Below are positions 8,777 through 17,049 of a stretch of DNA of 64,000 nt, one piece after another. The position numbers were made by a program, and so were the translations under genes. The DNA is from Comamonas testosteroni TK102. Lineage in GTDB: Bacteria > Pseudomonadota > Gammaproteobacteria > Burkholderiales > Burkholderiaceae_C. Location of the stretch: NCBI RefSeq assembly GCF_000739375.1, contig NZ_CP006704.1, positions 682,001-746,000 of the forward strand, given 5' to 3'. Positions within the stretch are counted from its first letter, which is position 1, and every line of letters starts with the position of its first letter. The notes below the pieces were generated by a model. It had not been told where the DNA came from, searched no databases, and was given only the letters and a program-made list of their open reading frames with translations.

Positions 8777-10191
8777 GCCGCAGCTCCCGACAGCAGCCCG
8801 AGAACCTGGGCCCTGGATTGTTGCTCGCTGGCCTCGTACAAGGCGATTTCGTCATGCACGCGTGCGCCCAGTGCGCTCTCGAAGACCTGCTGCGCGGCAT
8901 GGGCCTGGTATTGCTTTTGCTCCTCGCCGCCGAGGTTGGACTGGAAGATGCCGGCCGCGCTCACGGGCAGGAAATCCTCATAGGTGATCGGCTCGGCCTG
9001 CACCAGTCCCTTGCCGATCAGCGCTTCCAGATCTGCCTCGGCAGCGTCCTGGGGCAACTGAGCCTGAGCATGTTCGGTCAGGCTGTAGCGGTAGAAGGCC
9101 AGACCCTGGCGGCGAAGTTCCTCGTGGGTGTCGGGAAACTGCGTGAAGACCTGTTGCAGGCGGTGTGCATAGTCGGGCGCGGCGCTGCCCGCGCTGTCTA
9201 TGCCGCGCACCAGACCCAGCAGCTCGTCGTACAGAGCGCGGCCCTTGCGTGTCAGCGCGACGCCGCGCTGCTCGATCTCGCCAAAGCGGGCGGTATGGGC
9301 GCCGGCATTGTCCGCGTTGGCGTCGGCATCGGTAAAGCGCACGGCCTCCTTGAGCGCCTTGAAGCTGGTCTGGCGCAGCAGGATCGGGCAGGCGCGCTGC
9401 GGCGGGCCTTCGACCACGTCCTTGGCATCCATGCCGCGCGCGGGCATATCGGCCTGGGCCAGGTCGATGTCCAGCGTGCGCGGCGTCAGATGGTTGATGT
9501 GGGGTCCCTTGAAGCACACCACATCGGCCACCAGGCGGTGGGCTTTCTGCAGGGCGTTGTAGGTCGCGGCATCCACGGTGGCGTCGCTGTGCCAGCGGAA
9601 GGTCTCCAGGGCCTGCTGCACAAAGGCGTCGGCATCGCCGCTGTCCAGGCCGCCGTCACGCTCGGCCTGGGCAATGAGCTCCAGTGCGCGCGGCGTGAAG
9701 ATGCGACGGCGCTGGAGGATCTCGGCGGCCTGCGCGCGCAGCGCCTCATCGGCGATCAGCTCCAGACGCAGCAGCGAGGTGAAGACGCGAAACGGGTTGG
9801 CCAGCAGTGCCTCGTCGTGAACGGGGCGAAAGGCGGTGGAGTGCACTGGAACGCCGGCCACCGAGAGGTCGTAATAGCCCACGGGCTCCATGCCCATCAC
9901 GGCGAACAGGCGGCGCAGCGTGGCCAGTTCCTCGGCCGTGCCCACGCGGATGGCGCCATGGCGCTCCACATCCAGGCGTTCAAGCTCGCCGCTGCTGCTC
10001 ATGCGCTGGCGCAGCTCGGGATCGGCCTGCAGCGTCAGAGCGTTGACATCGGCAACCAGGTCGATCAGCGTGCCGTACTGGGGCACTTCCTTGCGGTACA
10101 TCTCGGACATGGCGCGCGAGAAGCGCGTGCGGATCTCGTTGGAGGAGACAAATCGGGCAGCTGTGGAAGAGGCGTGGGGCGTGGCGCTCAT
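8773..10191 (-). CDS. hglS: 2-oxoadipate dioxygenase/decarboxylase HglS, DUF1338 family (472 aa)
   Basis: HglS converts 2-oxoadipate to D-2-hydroxyglutarate with Fe(II) and O2 and is the link of D-lysine/2-aminoadipate breakdown to central metabolism. The sequence has the family blocks RHGAIRVG (His78, Arg82), GPHINHLTPRTLDID (His231, His234) and ARFGEIEQRG (Glu305), which supply the His/Glu metal ligands and the substrate arginine in this family. The late block YEDFLPVSAAGIFQSNLG is also conserved. I chose ATG 10191, giving the N-terminus MSATPHASSTAARFVSSNEIR, which aligns with the usual start; the frame is open to 10347 but that part overlaps the divergent promoter. No strong ribosome site precedes it. 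It is transcribed divergently from a LysR regulator and forms an operon with the aminotransferase. Confidence 0.92.
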   Translation of the reverse strand: MSATPHASSTAARFVSSNEIRTRFSRAMSEMYRKEVPQYGTLIDLVADVNALTLQADPELRQRMSSSGELERLDVERHGAIRVGTAEELATLRRLFAVMGMEPVGYYDLSVAGVPVHSTAFRPVHDEALLANPFRVFTSLLRLELIADEALRAQAAEILQRRRIFTPRALELIAQAERDGGLDSGDADAFVQQALETFRWHSDATVDAATYNALQKAHRLVADVVCFKGPHINHLTPRTLDIDLAQADMPARGMDAKDVVEGPPQRACPILLRQTSFKALKEAVRFTDADANADNAGAHTARFGEIEQRGVALTRKGRALYDELLGLVRGIDSAGSAAPDYAHRLQQVFTQFPDTHEELRRQGLAFYRYSLTEHAQAQLPQDAAEADLEALIGKGLVQAEPITYEDFLPVSAAGIFQSNLGGEEQKQYQAHAAQQVFESALGARVHDEIALYEASEQQSRAQVLGLLSGAAA

Positions 10192-10307
10192 GACGGAACA
10201 GAAGGGTCTTGGGGGTCGTGGGATGGCCGCGCCGCTGGCGTGGCCGCAGGAATATGCAGGATGTTGTGCGTCGCCATGACTTTGGTCAAACGATAATCCT
10301 GCCTCCA

Positions 10308-10330
10308 GGTCATACCTAAACGGAATGAAC
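10308..10330. promoter_or_regulatory. LysR-type operator between hglS and the LysR gene
   Basis: GGTCAT (10308-10313) and ATGAAC (10325-10330) are separated by 11 bases, giving the T-N11-A form of a LysR-family box. An almost identical dyad, GGTCAT-N11-ATGACC, occurs at 12508-12530 in front of the amino-acid binding protein gene. The shared arms suggest one regulator for both. Confidence 0.55.
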
Positions 10331-10364
10331 CTGCTGGCAGCCCCCACACTTACCGGTTCGTTCC

Positions 10365-11282
10365 ATGCAGCTATCCCGTCGCTTTCTGCCCCCCATGTCC
10401 CTGCTTTGCGCCTTCGAGGCTTCGGCGCGGCACCAGAGCTTTACTGCGGCGGCCGCCGAGCTGCACCTCACGCAAAGTGCCGTCAGCCGCCAGATCCGCG
10501 CGCTGGAAGAGCGGCTGGGCACGGAGCTGTTCGTGCGCGAGCGCCAGACCGTGCGCCTGAGCGCTGCGGGTCAGGTCTATGCGCAGGAGATTCGTGCGGC
10601 CCTGGCGCGCATCTCCAATGCCACGCTGGGCTTTCGCACCAATCCCCAAGGCGGGAGCCTGAACCTGGCCATCCTGCCGACCTTCGGCACGCGCTGGCTG
10701 GCGCCTCGGCTGCCGCAGTTCTTCAGTGCCCACCCGGGCATCACCATCAATCTGACCACGCGGCTGTCGCAGTTCGATTTCCAGCTCGAAGCCGTGGATG
10801 CCGCCATTCATTTCGGCCTGCCGAACTGGCCGGGCGCGGAGCTGGAGTTCCTCATGAGCGAGACCGTAGTGCCGGCCTGCAGCCCCGATGTGGCGGCCCG
10901 CCATGGTTTTGCCCGGCCCCAGGACCTGCTGCGCGCGCCGCTGCTGCATCTGGCGTCGCGTCCCGACGCGTGGCAGCGCTGGTTTGGCAGTCAGGGCTGC
11001 CAGGGCGGTGATATGCAGGGCATGCTGTTCGATCAGTTCGCCACGGCGGCGCAGGCGGCGATTGCCGGCGTGGGCGTGGCGCTGCTGCCCAAGTTTCTGA
11101 TCCTGCGCGAGCTGCAGGCTGGCGATCTGGTCCAGGCCCTGCCGCAACTGCCCGAGGTGCAAAGCGCCGAACGCTACTACCTGGCCTGGCCGACCAGCCG
11201 CTCGGCCTATCCGCCACTGCAGGCCTTCCAGGGCTTGCTCAAGCAGGTCGCGCAGGAGTTCGCTTCCTCTGCACCGCTGTAA
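10365..11282 (+). CDS. LysR-family transcriptional regulator, GcvA-like (305 aa)
   Basis: An N-terminal winged helix-turn-helix (about residues 10-70: SLLCAFEASARHQSFTAAAAEL, HLTQSAVSRQIRALEERLG) is followed by a LysR substrate-binding domain. The block LAILPTFGTRWLAPRLPQF is typical of the GcvA/AmpR/DsdC-like branch. It is divergent from hglS and the aminotransferase gene, so the natural inference is that it activates lysine/2-aminoadipate catabolism in response to a pathway intermediate. The operator at 10308-10330 lies between the two genes. A second box of the same sequence 2.2 kb away suggests that it also controls the binding protein gene at 11410-12321. Confidence 0.88.
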   Translation: MQLSRRFLPPMSLLCAFEASARHQSFTAAAAELHLTQSAVSRQIRALEERLGTELFVRERQTVRLSAAGQVYAQEIRAALARISNATLGFRTNPQGGSLNLAILPTFGTRWLAPRLPQFFSAHPGITINLTTRLSQFDFQLEAVDAAIHFGLPNWPGAELEFLMSETVVPACSPDVAARHGFARPQDLLRAPLLHLASRPDAWQRWFGSQGCQGGDMQGMLFDQFATAAQAAIAGVGVALLPKFLILRELQAGDLVQALPQLPEVQSAERYYLAWPTSRSAYPPLQAFQGLLKQVAQEFASSAPL

Positions 11283-11285
11283 TGT

Positions 11286-11378
11286 AAAAAAGGAGCTGCT
11301 AGCGCAGCTCCTTCAAGGGATTCAGCAATGAATATGTCTGAAGTGCTTTACCAGCATGCGCAACCAGCTATCAATAAA
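11286..11378 (-). repeat. Dispersed intergenic element, copy A, ending in a minus-strand terminator
   Basis: On the minus strand it begins with TTGATAGCTGGTTGCGC (11374-11358) and ends about 70 bases later in a ten-base-pair hairpin (AAGGAGCTGC with GCAGCTCCTT, 11290-11313) followed by a run of T. A second copy with the same layout is at 53924-54014, and a partial one is at 45688-45740. The hairpin serves as an intrinsic terminator for the binding protein gene at 11410-12321 and lies just after the LysR gene of the other strand. Confidence 0.75.
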
Positions 11379-11409
11379 GCATGGATCCAAGCGCAGGCCG
11401 GTGGTTGCT

Positions 11410-12321
11410 TCAGCTGTTGTAGGCTTCCAGCGGCTTGTCATTGGGTGCTTGCAGCAGCTGCTTGAGCGTCTCGCTCATGGGCAGGTTCAGCGGCATCTCC
11501 TTGGGCGGAATGGGCTGCATAAACCATTTGTCGTAGATCTTTGCTACTTCGCCGGACTTCATCATGCGCACCAGGGCATCGTCCACGGCCTTCTTGAAGC
11601 CGGGATCGTCCTTGCGCATGAGCAGCGCGATGGGCTCCGATCCCAGCGCCTCGCCCACGATCTTGTAGCCCTTGGGGTCCTTGGCGTTGGCGATCACCCC
11701 GGCCAGCAGGTTGTCGTCGAGCACGAAGGCGTCCGCGCGGCCGGACTCCAGCATCAGAAAGCTCTCGAAGTGGTCCTTGCCCAGCTGGGTCGGCAGCTTG
11801 ACATTGTTCTCATGGCTGTATTTGCGCAGCAGCTGCACGGCGGTGGTGCCGGCCGAGGCTGCCACGGTCTTGCCGTCGAGCTGCTTGAACGAGGTCACGG
11901 GCGAGTCCGCACGCACGGCCATGCGCACCTGGCTGACATAGGTGGTGACGGCAAAGGCGACCTGCTTCTGGCGGCTGAGGTTGTTGGTCGTGGGGCCGCA
12001 GCCCAGATCCACCGTGCCGTTCTGCACCAGAGGCATGGTGTTCTGCGCGGTAATGGCCATGTATTCGATCTTGGCGCTGGGCGCTATCTGGGCCAGAACC
12101 TTCTCGCACAGCTCCACGTGGTAGCCGGTGAAGCGGTGGTTGGCGCCTATGGCATAGGCCATGGGGGCGGAGCTCTCGCGCACGCCTATGACCACCTTGC
12201 CGGTCTTTTGCAGCTTCTCCAGCGTGCTGCCGGGGGCGGTCTGGGCCTGGGCACCGAAGGTGGTCATGGCGGCTACAAGGGCGGTACATGCCAGCGTCAG
12301 GTTCGCGGTCATCAGGCGCAT
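11410..12321 (-). CDS. Amino-acid ABC transporter periplasmic binding protein, GltI-like (303 aa)
   Basis: A family 3 solute-binding protein. A Sec signal peptide (MRLMTANLTLACTALVAAM, cleavage near AQAQ) is followed by VVIGVRESSAPMAYAI, YHVELCEKVL, the anion-binding region NGTVDLGCGPTTNN and the second-lobe block FVLDDNLLAGVI, all as in the glutamate/aspartate receptor group. ATG 12321 is chosen because of the signal peptide and GAGGAG upstream; the frame is open to 12462. The permease and ATPase genes are not adjacent, so this is an orphan binding protein. The operator at 12508-12530, nearly identical to the one in the hglS-LysR region, suggests that its ligand is related to lysine or 2-aminoadipate. 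That is an inference. Confidence 0.88.
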   Translation of the reverse strand: MRLMTANLTLACTALVAAMTTFGAQAQTAPGSTLEKLQKTGKVVIGVRESSAPMAYAIGANHRFTGYHVELCEKVLAQIAPSAKIEYMAITAQNTMPLVQNGTVDLGCGPTTNNLSRQKQVAFAVTTYVSQVRMAVRADSPVTSFKQLDGKTVAASAGTTAVQLLRKYSHENNVKLPTQLGKDHFESFLMLESGRADAFVLDDNLLAGVIANAKDPKGYKIVGEALGSEPIALLMRKDDPGFKKAVDDALVRMMKSGEVAKIYDKWFMQPIPPKEMPLNLPMSETLKQLLQAPNDKPLEAYNS

Positions 12322-12796
12322 GGGGGGTCTCCTCGGAAAGTGGGCGTATGGAAAACGCAATGCTGTTGTTGTTCGGTCGTTCCTGGTGCCGCGCATTGCT
12401 GCAGCCCGTGAACCGGCAGGACCTGTGGCCGCAACGGCCTGTCTGTCAATGTCCTGCAGCAACTATCCGGCAAATGGCGGCGGCTTCATAACGATGAAAC
12501 GGAAGAAGGTCATGCTTGCGGCGTATGACCCTGCAGCGCGCGCTTCGGTGCGGCCGCAGGTGCGGCCACAGGCGCGGCAAAGCCATAGCGGGAAGGCAGA
12601 TCGGGCTTTTTGGGTAATATCTGCGCCTATTGCACAGGCCCGCGCGCATCCATTTGCGACGCGTGCAGCCTTGTGTCGCCAGGGCCGGCCGTGCTGCTGC
12701 CGCCTGGTCAGGCTCCGTTTTCGGTTCGCGCAGCCCAGCCCGCAAGGGCGCCACAGAATGATTGTGCGTGCGTGAACCCGTTTTGAGACAGACTCC
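12322..12796. other. Divergent intergenic region
   Basis: About 475 bases between the binding protein gene and the DUF2760 gene. It contains the LysR-type dyad at 12508-12530. I see no supported small gene; the open frames here are GC-rich shadows. Confidence 0.55.
12508..12530. promoter_or_regulatory. LysR-type operator upstream of the amino-acid binding protein gene
   Basis: GGTCAT and ATGACC form a perfect inverted repeat around an 11-base spacer (T-N11-A). It lies about 190 bases upstream of the binding protein start and matches the hglS-LysR intergenic box in 11 of the 12 arm positions. Confidence 0.55.
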
Positions 12797-13450
12797 ATGA
12801 CTGCCAATACTCCCCCCTCATTCCTGAGCCGCATCGCCATCGCGATCGGCAGTTTCTTTGCCATCCTCGGTAACGGCCGTCTGGCCGCCGACGTGACCCG
12901 TGTGCGCGCCGGTGAGGCCTTTGCCGCCGACGTCGCGCCCAAGGAAGTGCGCGTGGAAGTGCCGGTCGAGAAGATCGTCGAGGTCCGCGTCGAAGTGCCG
13001 GTCGAGAAAATCGTGGAGAAGACCGTCGAGGTTCCGGTCGAAAAACGCGTCGAGGTGGAAAAACTCGTCGTCACCGACAGCGCCGCCCTGCAGTTGCTGG
13101 GACTGATGCAGCGCGAAGCCCGCTTTGTGGACTTCATCCAGGAAGACGTCGCCCCCTATACCGATGCCGAAATCGGCGCTGCCGCACGCGTGGTGCATGA
13201 AGGCTGCCGCAAGGTGCTGCGCGAGCATTTCACACTGAGCCCCGTGCGCAGCGAAGCCGAAGGTTCGCGCATCACATTGCTGGCCGGCTTTGACGCCGCT
13301 GCCGTGCGCCTGACAGGCAATGTGGTCGGTCATGCACCGTTCACCGGCACGCTGTCCCACCGTGGCTGGCTGGTGACGGAGGTCAAGCTGCCTCAGCTCA
13401 TCGACAGCCAGGCCGCCAAGGTCATCGCCCAGGCCGAAGTGGAGCTGTAA
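12797..13450 (+). CDS. DUF2760 family protein (217 aa)
   Basis: The C-terminal part (about 95-217: LQLLGLMQREARFVDFIQED, then VVHEGCRKVLREHF and GWLVTEVKLPQL) matches DUF2760, a family of unknown biochemical role found beside non-canonical Hsp70 genes. The N-terminus has a short hydrophobic stretch (RIAIAIGSFFAIL, 12-24), which may be a membrane anchor. Residues 50-90 are a strongly repetitive segment of VEVPVEK units (VRVEVPVEKIVE and similar), rich in alternating Val, Glu and Lys. It ends three bases before the Hsp70 ATG, so the two are almost certainly co-translated partners. A co-chaperone or membrane-tethering function is possible but not shown. Confidence 0.85.
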   Translation: MTANTPPSFLSRIAIAIGSFFAILGNGRLAADVTRVRAGEAFAADVAPKEVRVEVPVEKIVEVRVEVPVEKIVEKTVEVPVEKRVEVEKLVVTDSAALQLLGLMQREARFVDFIQEDVAPYTDAEIGAAARVVHEGCRKVLREHFTLSPVRSEAEGSRITLLAGFDAAAVRLTGNVVGHAPFTGTLSHRGWLVTEVKLPQLIDSQAAKVIAQAEVEL

Positions 13451-13453
13451 ACC

Positions 13454-15418
13454 ATGAACATGTTTGCCTCCATCGCCGCATCCGGTGCGGCCCCCCAGGC
13501 CGCGCCCGTGGCTGCTGGCGCTCAGCCGCAAGGCGCTGCTGCACAGGTCGATGTTCCATCTGCCGGCGCTCGGTTCAGCATCGGCATCGATCTGGGCACC
13601 ACGCACTGCGCGCTGTCCTATGTGAACAAGACCGCCAGCGATGGCGAGAAGGTGGTGCAGGGCGTGCTGGACATCCCCCAGCTCACGGCTCCCGGCAGTG
13701 TCGAGGCCAGGCCCCTGCTGCCGTCCTTTCTCTATCTGCCGCACCAGAGCGAGCTGACCGAGGCCGAGCGCAGCTTGCCCGGCGCGCCCGGCGATTTCAT
13801 CACCGGTGAATTCGCCCGCAGCCGTGGCGCGGCCACGCCCATCCGTCTGGTGAGCAGCGCCAAGAGCTGGCTCTGCCACCCCGGCGTCGATCGCCGCGCC
13901 GGCATTCTCCCCGCCGATGCCCCCGAGGAAGTCAGCCGCATCTCGCCGCTGACCGCTTCCACCCGCTATCTCGAGCATCTGCGCCGCGCCTGGAAGCAAG
14001 CCCATCCAGAGGCCCCGTTCGAGCAGCAGGACATTACCGTCACCATCCCGGCATCGTTCGACCCCGCCGCGCGCGAGCTGACGGCCGAGGCCTGCAAGGC
14101 CGCAGGTTTTGCCAGACTGACGCTGCTCGAAGAACCCCAGGCCGCGCTGTACAGCTGGATCCAGGCCAGCGGCGGCCAATGGCGCAAGCAGGTCCGGCAT
14201 GGTGACATCATCCTCGTCGTGGACGTGGGCGGCGGCACCACCGACCTGTCGCTGATCGCCGTGCTGGAGCGCGAAGGCAATCTGGAGCTGCAGCGCATTG
14301 CCGTGGGCGAGCACATTCTGCTGGGCGGCGACAACATGGATCTGGCCCTGGCCTATGGCGTGGCGCGCAAGCTGGCGGCCGAGGGCAAGCAGCTCGATGC
14401 CTGGCAAACCCGCGCGCTGGCCCATGGCTGCCGCGCTGCCAAGGAGCAGTTGCTGGCAGATAGCAACCTGCAGGCCGTGCCCGTGGTCGTGCCCAGCCGG
14501 GGCAGCAAGCTCATCGGCGGCAGCATCCGCACCGAAGTCACCAAGGACGAAGTGCTGGCCATGCTGGTCGAGGGCTTTTTCCCCAAGGTGGCCGTCAGCG
14601 ACAAACCCAAGACCCGTGCGCGCGGCGCGCTCACGCAGCTGGGCCTGCCCTATGCGCAGGATGCCGCCGTCACGCGCCATCTGGCGGCCTTTCTGAGCCG
14701 CCAGGTTCATGCGCTGGCCGAGATCGAGGGCCTGAACGGCGATCAGATCGACGGCTCCACCTTTCTGCATCCCACGGCCATTCTGTTCAACGGCGGCGTG
14801 CTCAAGGCGCCGCAGATCGAGCAGCGCATTCTGGAAGTCATCAACGGCTGGCTGGACGACGAGGCCTGCGAGCCCGCGCGTCTGCTGGACGGTGCCAACC
14901 TCGATCTGGCCGTGGCGCGTGGCGCGGCCTATTACGGCCATATCGCCACCAGCGGCCGCGGCGTGCGCATTCGCGGCGGCACGGCCCAGTCCTACTACGT
15001 GGGCGTGGAGAGCAATATGCCCGCCATCCCCGGCATGGAGCCGCCCCTGTCCGCCCTGTGCCTGGCACCGTTCGGCATGGAAGAGGGCACGGAAGTCGCG
15101 CTGCCTGACGAAGAGTTCGGCCTGGTCGTGGGCGAGCCCGTGCGTCTGCGCTTCTTCGGCTCGTCCGTGCGCCGCACCGATCAGGTCGGCGCCATGCTGG
15201 ACTTCTGGTCGCCCGAAGAGCTGGTGGAGCTGCAGGAGATCGAGCTGAATCTGCCCGCCGCCGGCCGTGCGGCCGGCGAGGTGGTGCCCGTGACCCTGGA
15301 GGCGCGCGTGACCGATATCGGCACCCTGGAACTCAATGCCGTTCCCGTGGGCGGAAGCGAGCGCTGGAAGGTGGAATTCGATGTGCGCGCGGAGACCTCT
15401 GCAGAGGTTGCCGAGTAA
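13454..15418 (+). CDS. Non-canonical Hsp70 family protein (654 aa)
   Basis: An actin-fold ATPase of the Hsp70 superfamily. The phosphate-1 loop GIDLGTTHCAL starts at residue 44, after an Ala/Pro/Gln-rich N-terminal tail of about 40 residues. VVDVGGGTTDLSLI is phosphate-2, GGDNMDLALAYG follows, and FNGGVLKAPQIEQRI is the adenosine-binding region. The C-terminal part differs from DnaK's substrate-binding domain. The central block AKSWLCHPGVDRRAGILP is shared almost motif for motif with the larger Hsp70-like protein at 33155-36028, so the two are paralogues. It follows the DUF2760 gene after three bases and is followed by an intrinsic terminator. Clients and partners are unknown. Confidence 0.9.
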   Translation: MNMFASIAASGAAPQAAPVAAGAQPQGAAAQVDVPSAGARFSIGIDLGTTHCALSYVNKTASDGEKVVQGVLDIPQLTAPGSVEARPLLPSFLYLPHQSELTEAERSLPGAPGDFITGEFARSRGAATPIRLVSSAKSWLCHPGVDRRAGILPADAPEEVSRISPLTASTRYLEHLRRAWKQAHPEAPFEQQDITVTIPASFDPAARELTAEACKAAGFARLTLLEEPQAALYSWIQASGGQWRKQVRHGDIILVVDVGGGTTDLSLIAVLEREGNLELQRIAVGEHILLGGDNMDLALAYGVARKLAAEGKQLDAWQTRALAHGCRAAKEQLLADSNLQAVPVVVPSRGSKLIGGSIRTEVTKDEVLAMLVEGFFPKVAVSDKPKTRARGALTQLGLPYAQDAAVTRHLAAFLSRQVHALAEIEGLNGDQIDGSTFLHPTAILFNGGVLKAPQIEQRILEVINGWLDDEACEPARLLDGANLDLAVARGAAYYGHIATSGRGVRIRGGTAQSYYVGVESNMPAIPGMEPPLSALCLAPFGMEEGTEVALPDEEFGLVVGEPVRLRFFGSSVRRTDQVGAMLDFWSPEELVELQEIELNLPAAGRAAGEVVPVTLEARVTDIGTLELNAVPVGGSERWKVEFDVRAETSAEVAE

Positions 15419-15441
15419 GGCCGTTGAGCCGCTTGGCTGCG

Positions 15442-15477
15442 AAAGCCCGCTGGTCGATTGGTTGGCGGGCTTTTTTG
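15442..15477 (+). terminator. Intrinsic terminator after the DUF2760-Hsp70 operon
   Basis: AAAGCCCGC (15442-15450) pairs with GCGGGCTTT (15465-15473) and a T run follows. It shows that the operon ends with the first Hsp70 gene here. Confidence 0.85.
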
Positions 15478-15774
15478 TTCTGGACACGGCTTACGCAGAA
15501 GCGGGTTCAGGCTGGGCGACTGCTTCTGCACCCAGGCCCTTGTTGCATTCTTGTTGGCGTAAGTTCTGCCGGAGTTTGCGGTCGCCTGTCTGCCCGTGTC
15601 CAAGGCATGTCGCCCAAACCAGCCAGTGGCAGAAGCGATCTGAAACAGAAACTTCAGGCCAGATCAGCCTCTGGCCCCGTCACAGAAAGCGCGATCAGCT
15701 CATTTTTTTGAGGAAGCAGGGCGCGCACCATGCCCACCAGCAACATGGCACGCGCCCGCCACTCAAGCAGAGGT
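15478..15774. other. Intergenic region without a recognisable gene
   Basis: About 300 bases between the Hsp70 terminator and the end of the convergent porin gene. I see no conserved coding sequence or strong hairpin in it. Confidence 0.55.
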
Positions 15775-16806
15775 CTAGAACGCGTGGCGCAGACCGATGC
15801 TCAGGCTGCTGGCATCCTGCCCATGGCCCACACCACCCTTGAAGTTATAGCCATAGGCCACGCCGGATCCGTTGTCGATGCGCGTGTAGGCCGCGTAGAG
15901 CTTGGTGCGCTTGCTCAGGTGGTGGTTGTAGCCAAGAATCCACTGGCGTGCGCTGCTGCCGGGCACATGGCTCCAGCGGCTGGCCCAGCCGTAGCCCAGG
16001 GCGACTTCCGAAGCGCCGGCCCGGTAAACCGCGGTCACGCGTGCCGCATCGCGGCTGCCGCAGCCGGCACCGCCATGGCTGCACAGCGAGCCTGAACCGT
16101 TGTCCGAACGCTGGTAGTAGGCGCCGATCTGCAGAGCGTTCCAGAGGTAGTGGCCGCGCAGGGCGAACTGCCTGTCGTCGCCCAGCTGGGTAAAGCCCGC
16201 CCCCAGGGCCAGCGCGCCGCGTTCCCAGTTGGCATAGAGGTCATAGCCGTTCTTCTGCACGGTGCCAGCCGTCTTTTCGTGCAGCGATGCCTGGGCTTCC
16301 ACCGTCAGTCCGGCCATGACCGGGCTGCGGTAGGCAATCTTGTTGGTGTTGCGCATCACATAGTCGTAGAGCGCATCGGCGATGGCTCCGGTGTCGTGGT
16401 TGGGTTCGTCCAGCGCACCATAGTCGGCAATGCCGAAATAGGTGGCGGCACCGAAGCGGCCCAGACGCAGCTTGCCCAGGCTGCCCGATAGGTTGACTTC
16501 GCTCTGGCGCTGAAAGGCCAGCGCGCCGGTGCTGCCTGTGCCGGCACCGGTGTCGGACTCAAAGCCGGATTCGAGCTGAAAGCCGGCCCTGAGGCCGCCG
16601 CCCAGGTCTTCACTGCCCACAAAGCCAAAGCGCGAGTTGTTGTTGAGCAGTCCGGTCAGGCTGTTGGCGCCGACCTTCTGGTGCTCGAGCGAGGTGTTGA
16701 GACGGCCATAGATCTGCACGCTGCTTTGTGCGAGTGCGGCGGAAGCTCCGGCGGTGGCCAGAGCGGCGAAGAGGATACGAGACACAGTTGTTGTTTTGAC
16801 TGGCAT
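15775..16806 (-). CDS. Outer-membrane porin, Burkholderiales type (343 aa)
   Basis: A trimeric general-diffusion porin of the Gram-negative porin family. The signal peptide covers about residues 1-26 (ending ASAALAQ), and mature SSVQIYGRLNTSLEH is the usual first strand. NNNSRFGFVGSEDLGGGLRAGFQLE is the second family block. The protein ends in SIGLRHAF, the aromatic C-terminus recognised by the BAM machinery. A Cys pair in LCSHGGAGCG may form a loop disulfide. The gene stands alone, with some 240 bases upstream and the flavoenzyme gene beyond. Confidence 0.92.
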   Translation of the reverse strand: MPVKTTTVSRILFAALATAGASAALAQSSVQIYGRLNTSLEHQKVGANSLTGLLNNNSRFGFVGSEDLGGGLRAGFQLESGFESDTGAGTGSTGALAFQRQSEVNLSGSLGKLRLGRFGAATYFGIADYGALDEPNHDTGAIADALYDYVMRNTNKIAYRSPVMAGLTVEAQASLHEKTAGTVQKNGYDLYANWERGALALGAGFTQLGDDRQFALRGHYLWNALQIGAYYQRSDNGSGSLCSHGGAGCGSRDAARVTAVYRAGASEVALGYGWASRWSHVPGSSARQWILGYNHHLSKRTKLYAAYTRIDNGSGVAYGYNFKGGVGHGQDASSLSIGLRHAF

Positions 16807-17049
16807 GTAGCGGCTAGCCTTCGATCTTTGCTATGAAACTTGCGCGAACCTGCGCGCTTGTAACAAGGCAAATCCCGTGCCAGCGGACATGCACCGGTTT
16901 GGACTGTGGTCTCCTTGAGGTCCTGCCCGCGCCTGCGTTCGGCAGCACTGCTGCGCAACAGGTTGACGGACTACGTGTGCTTTGGGGCAATCTCTCTGAG
17001 AGAGTCGGATACCTGCTCGGCCAGAGGCCGGCTGCGATTGTGTGCAGCT

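Noticed and set aside
12818..15487. An 889-codon open frame on the minus strand over the DUF2760 and Hsp70 genes
   Set aside because: Same type of antisense shadow; both plus-strand genes have clear domains.
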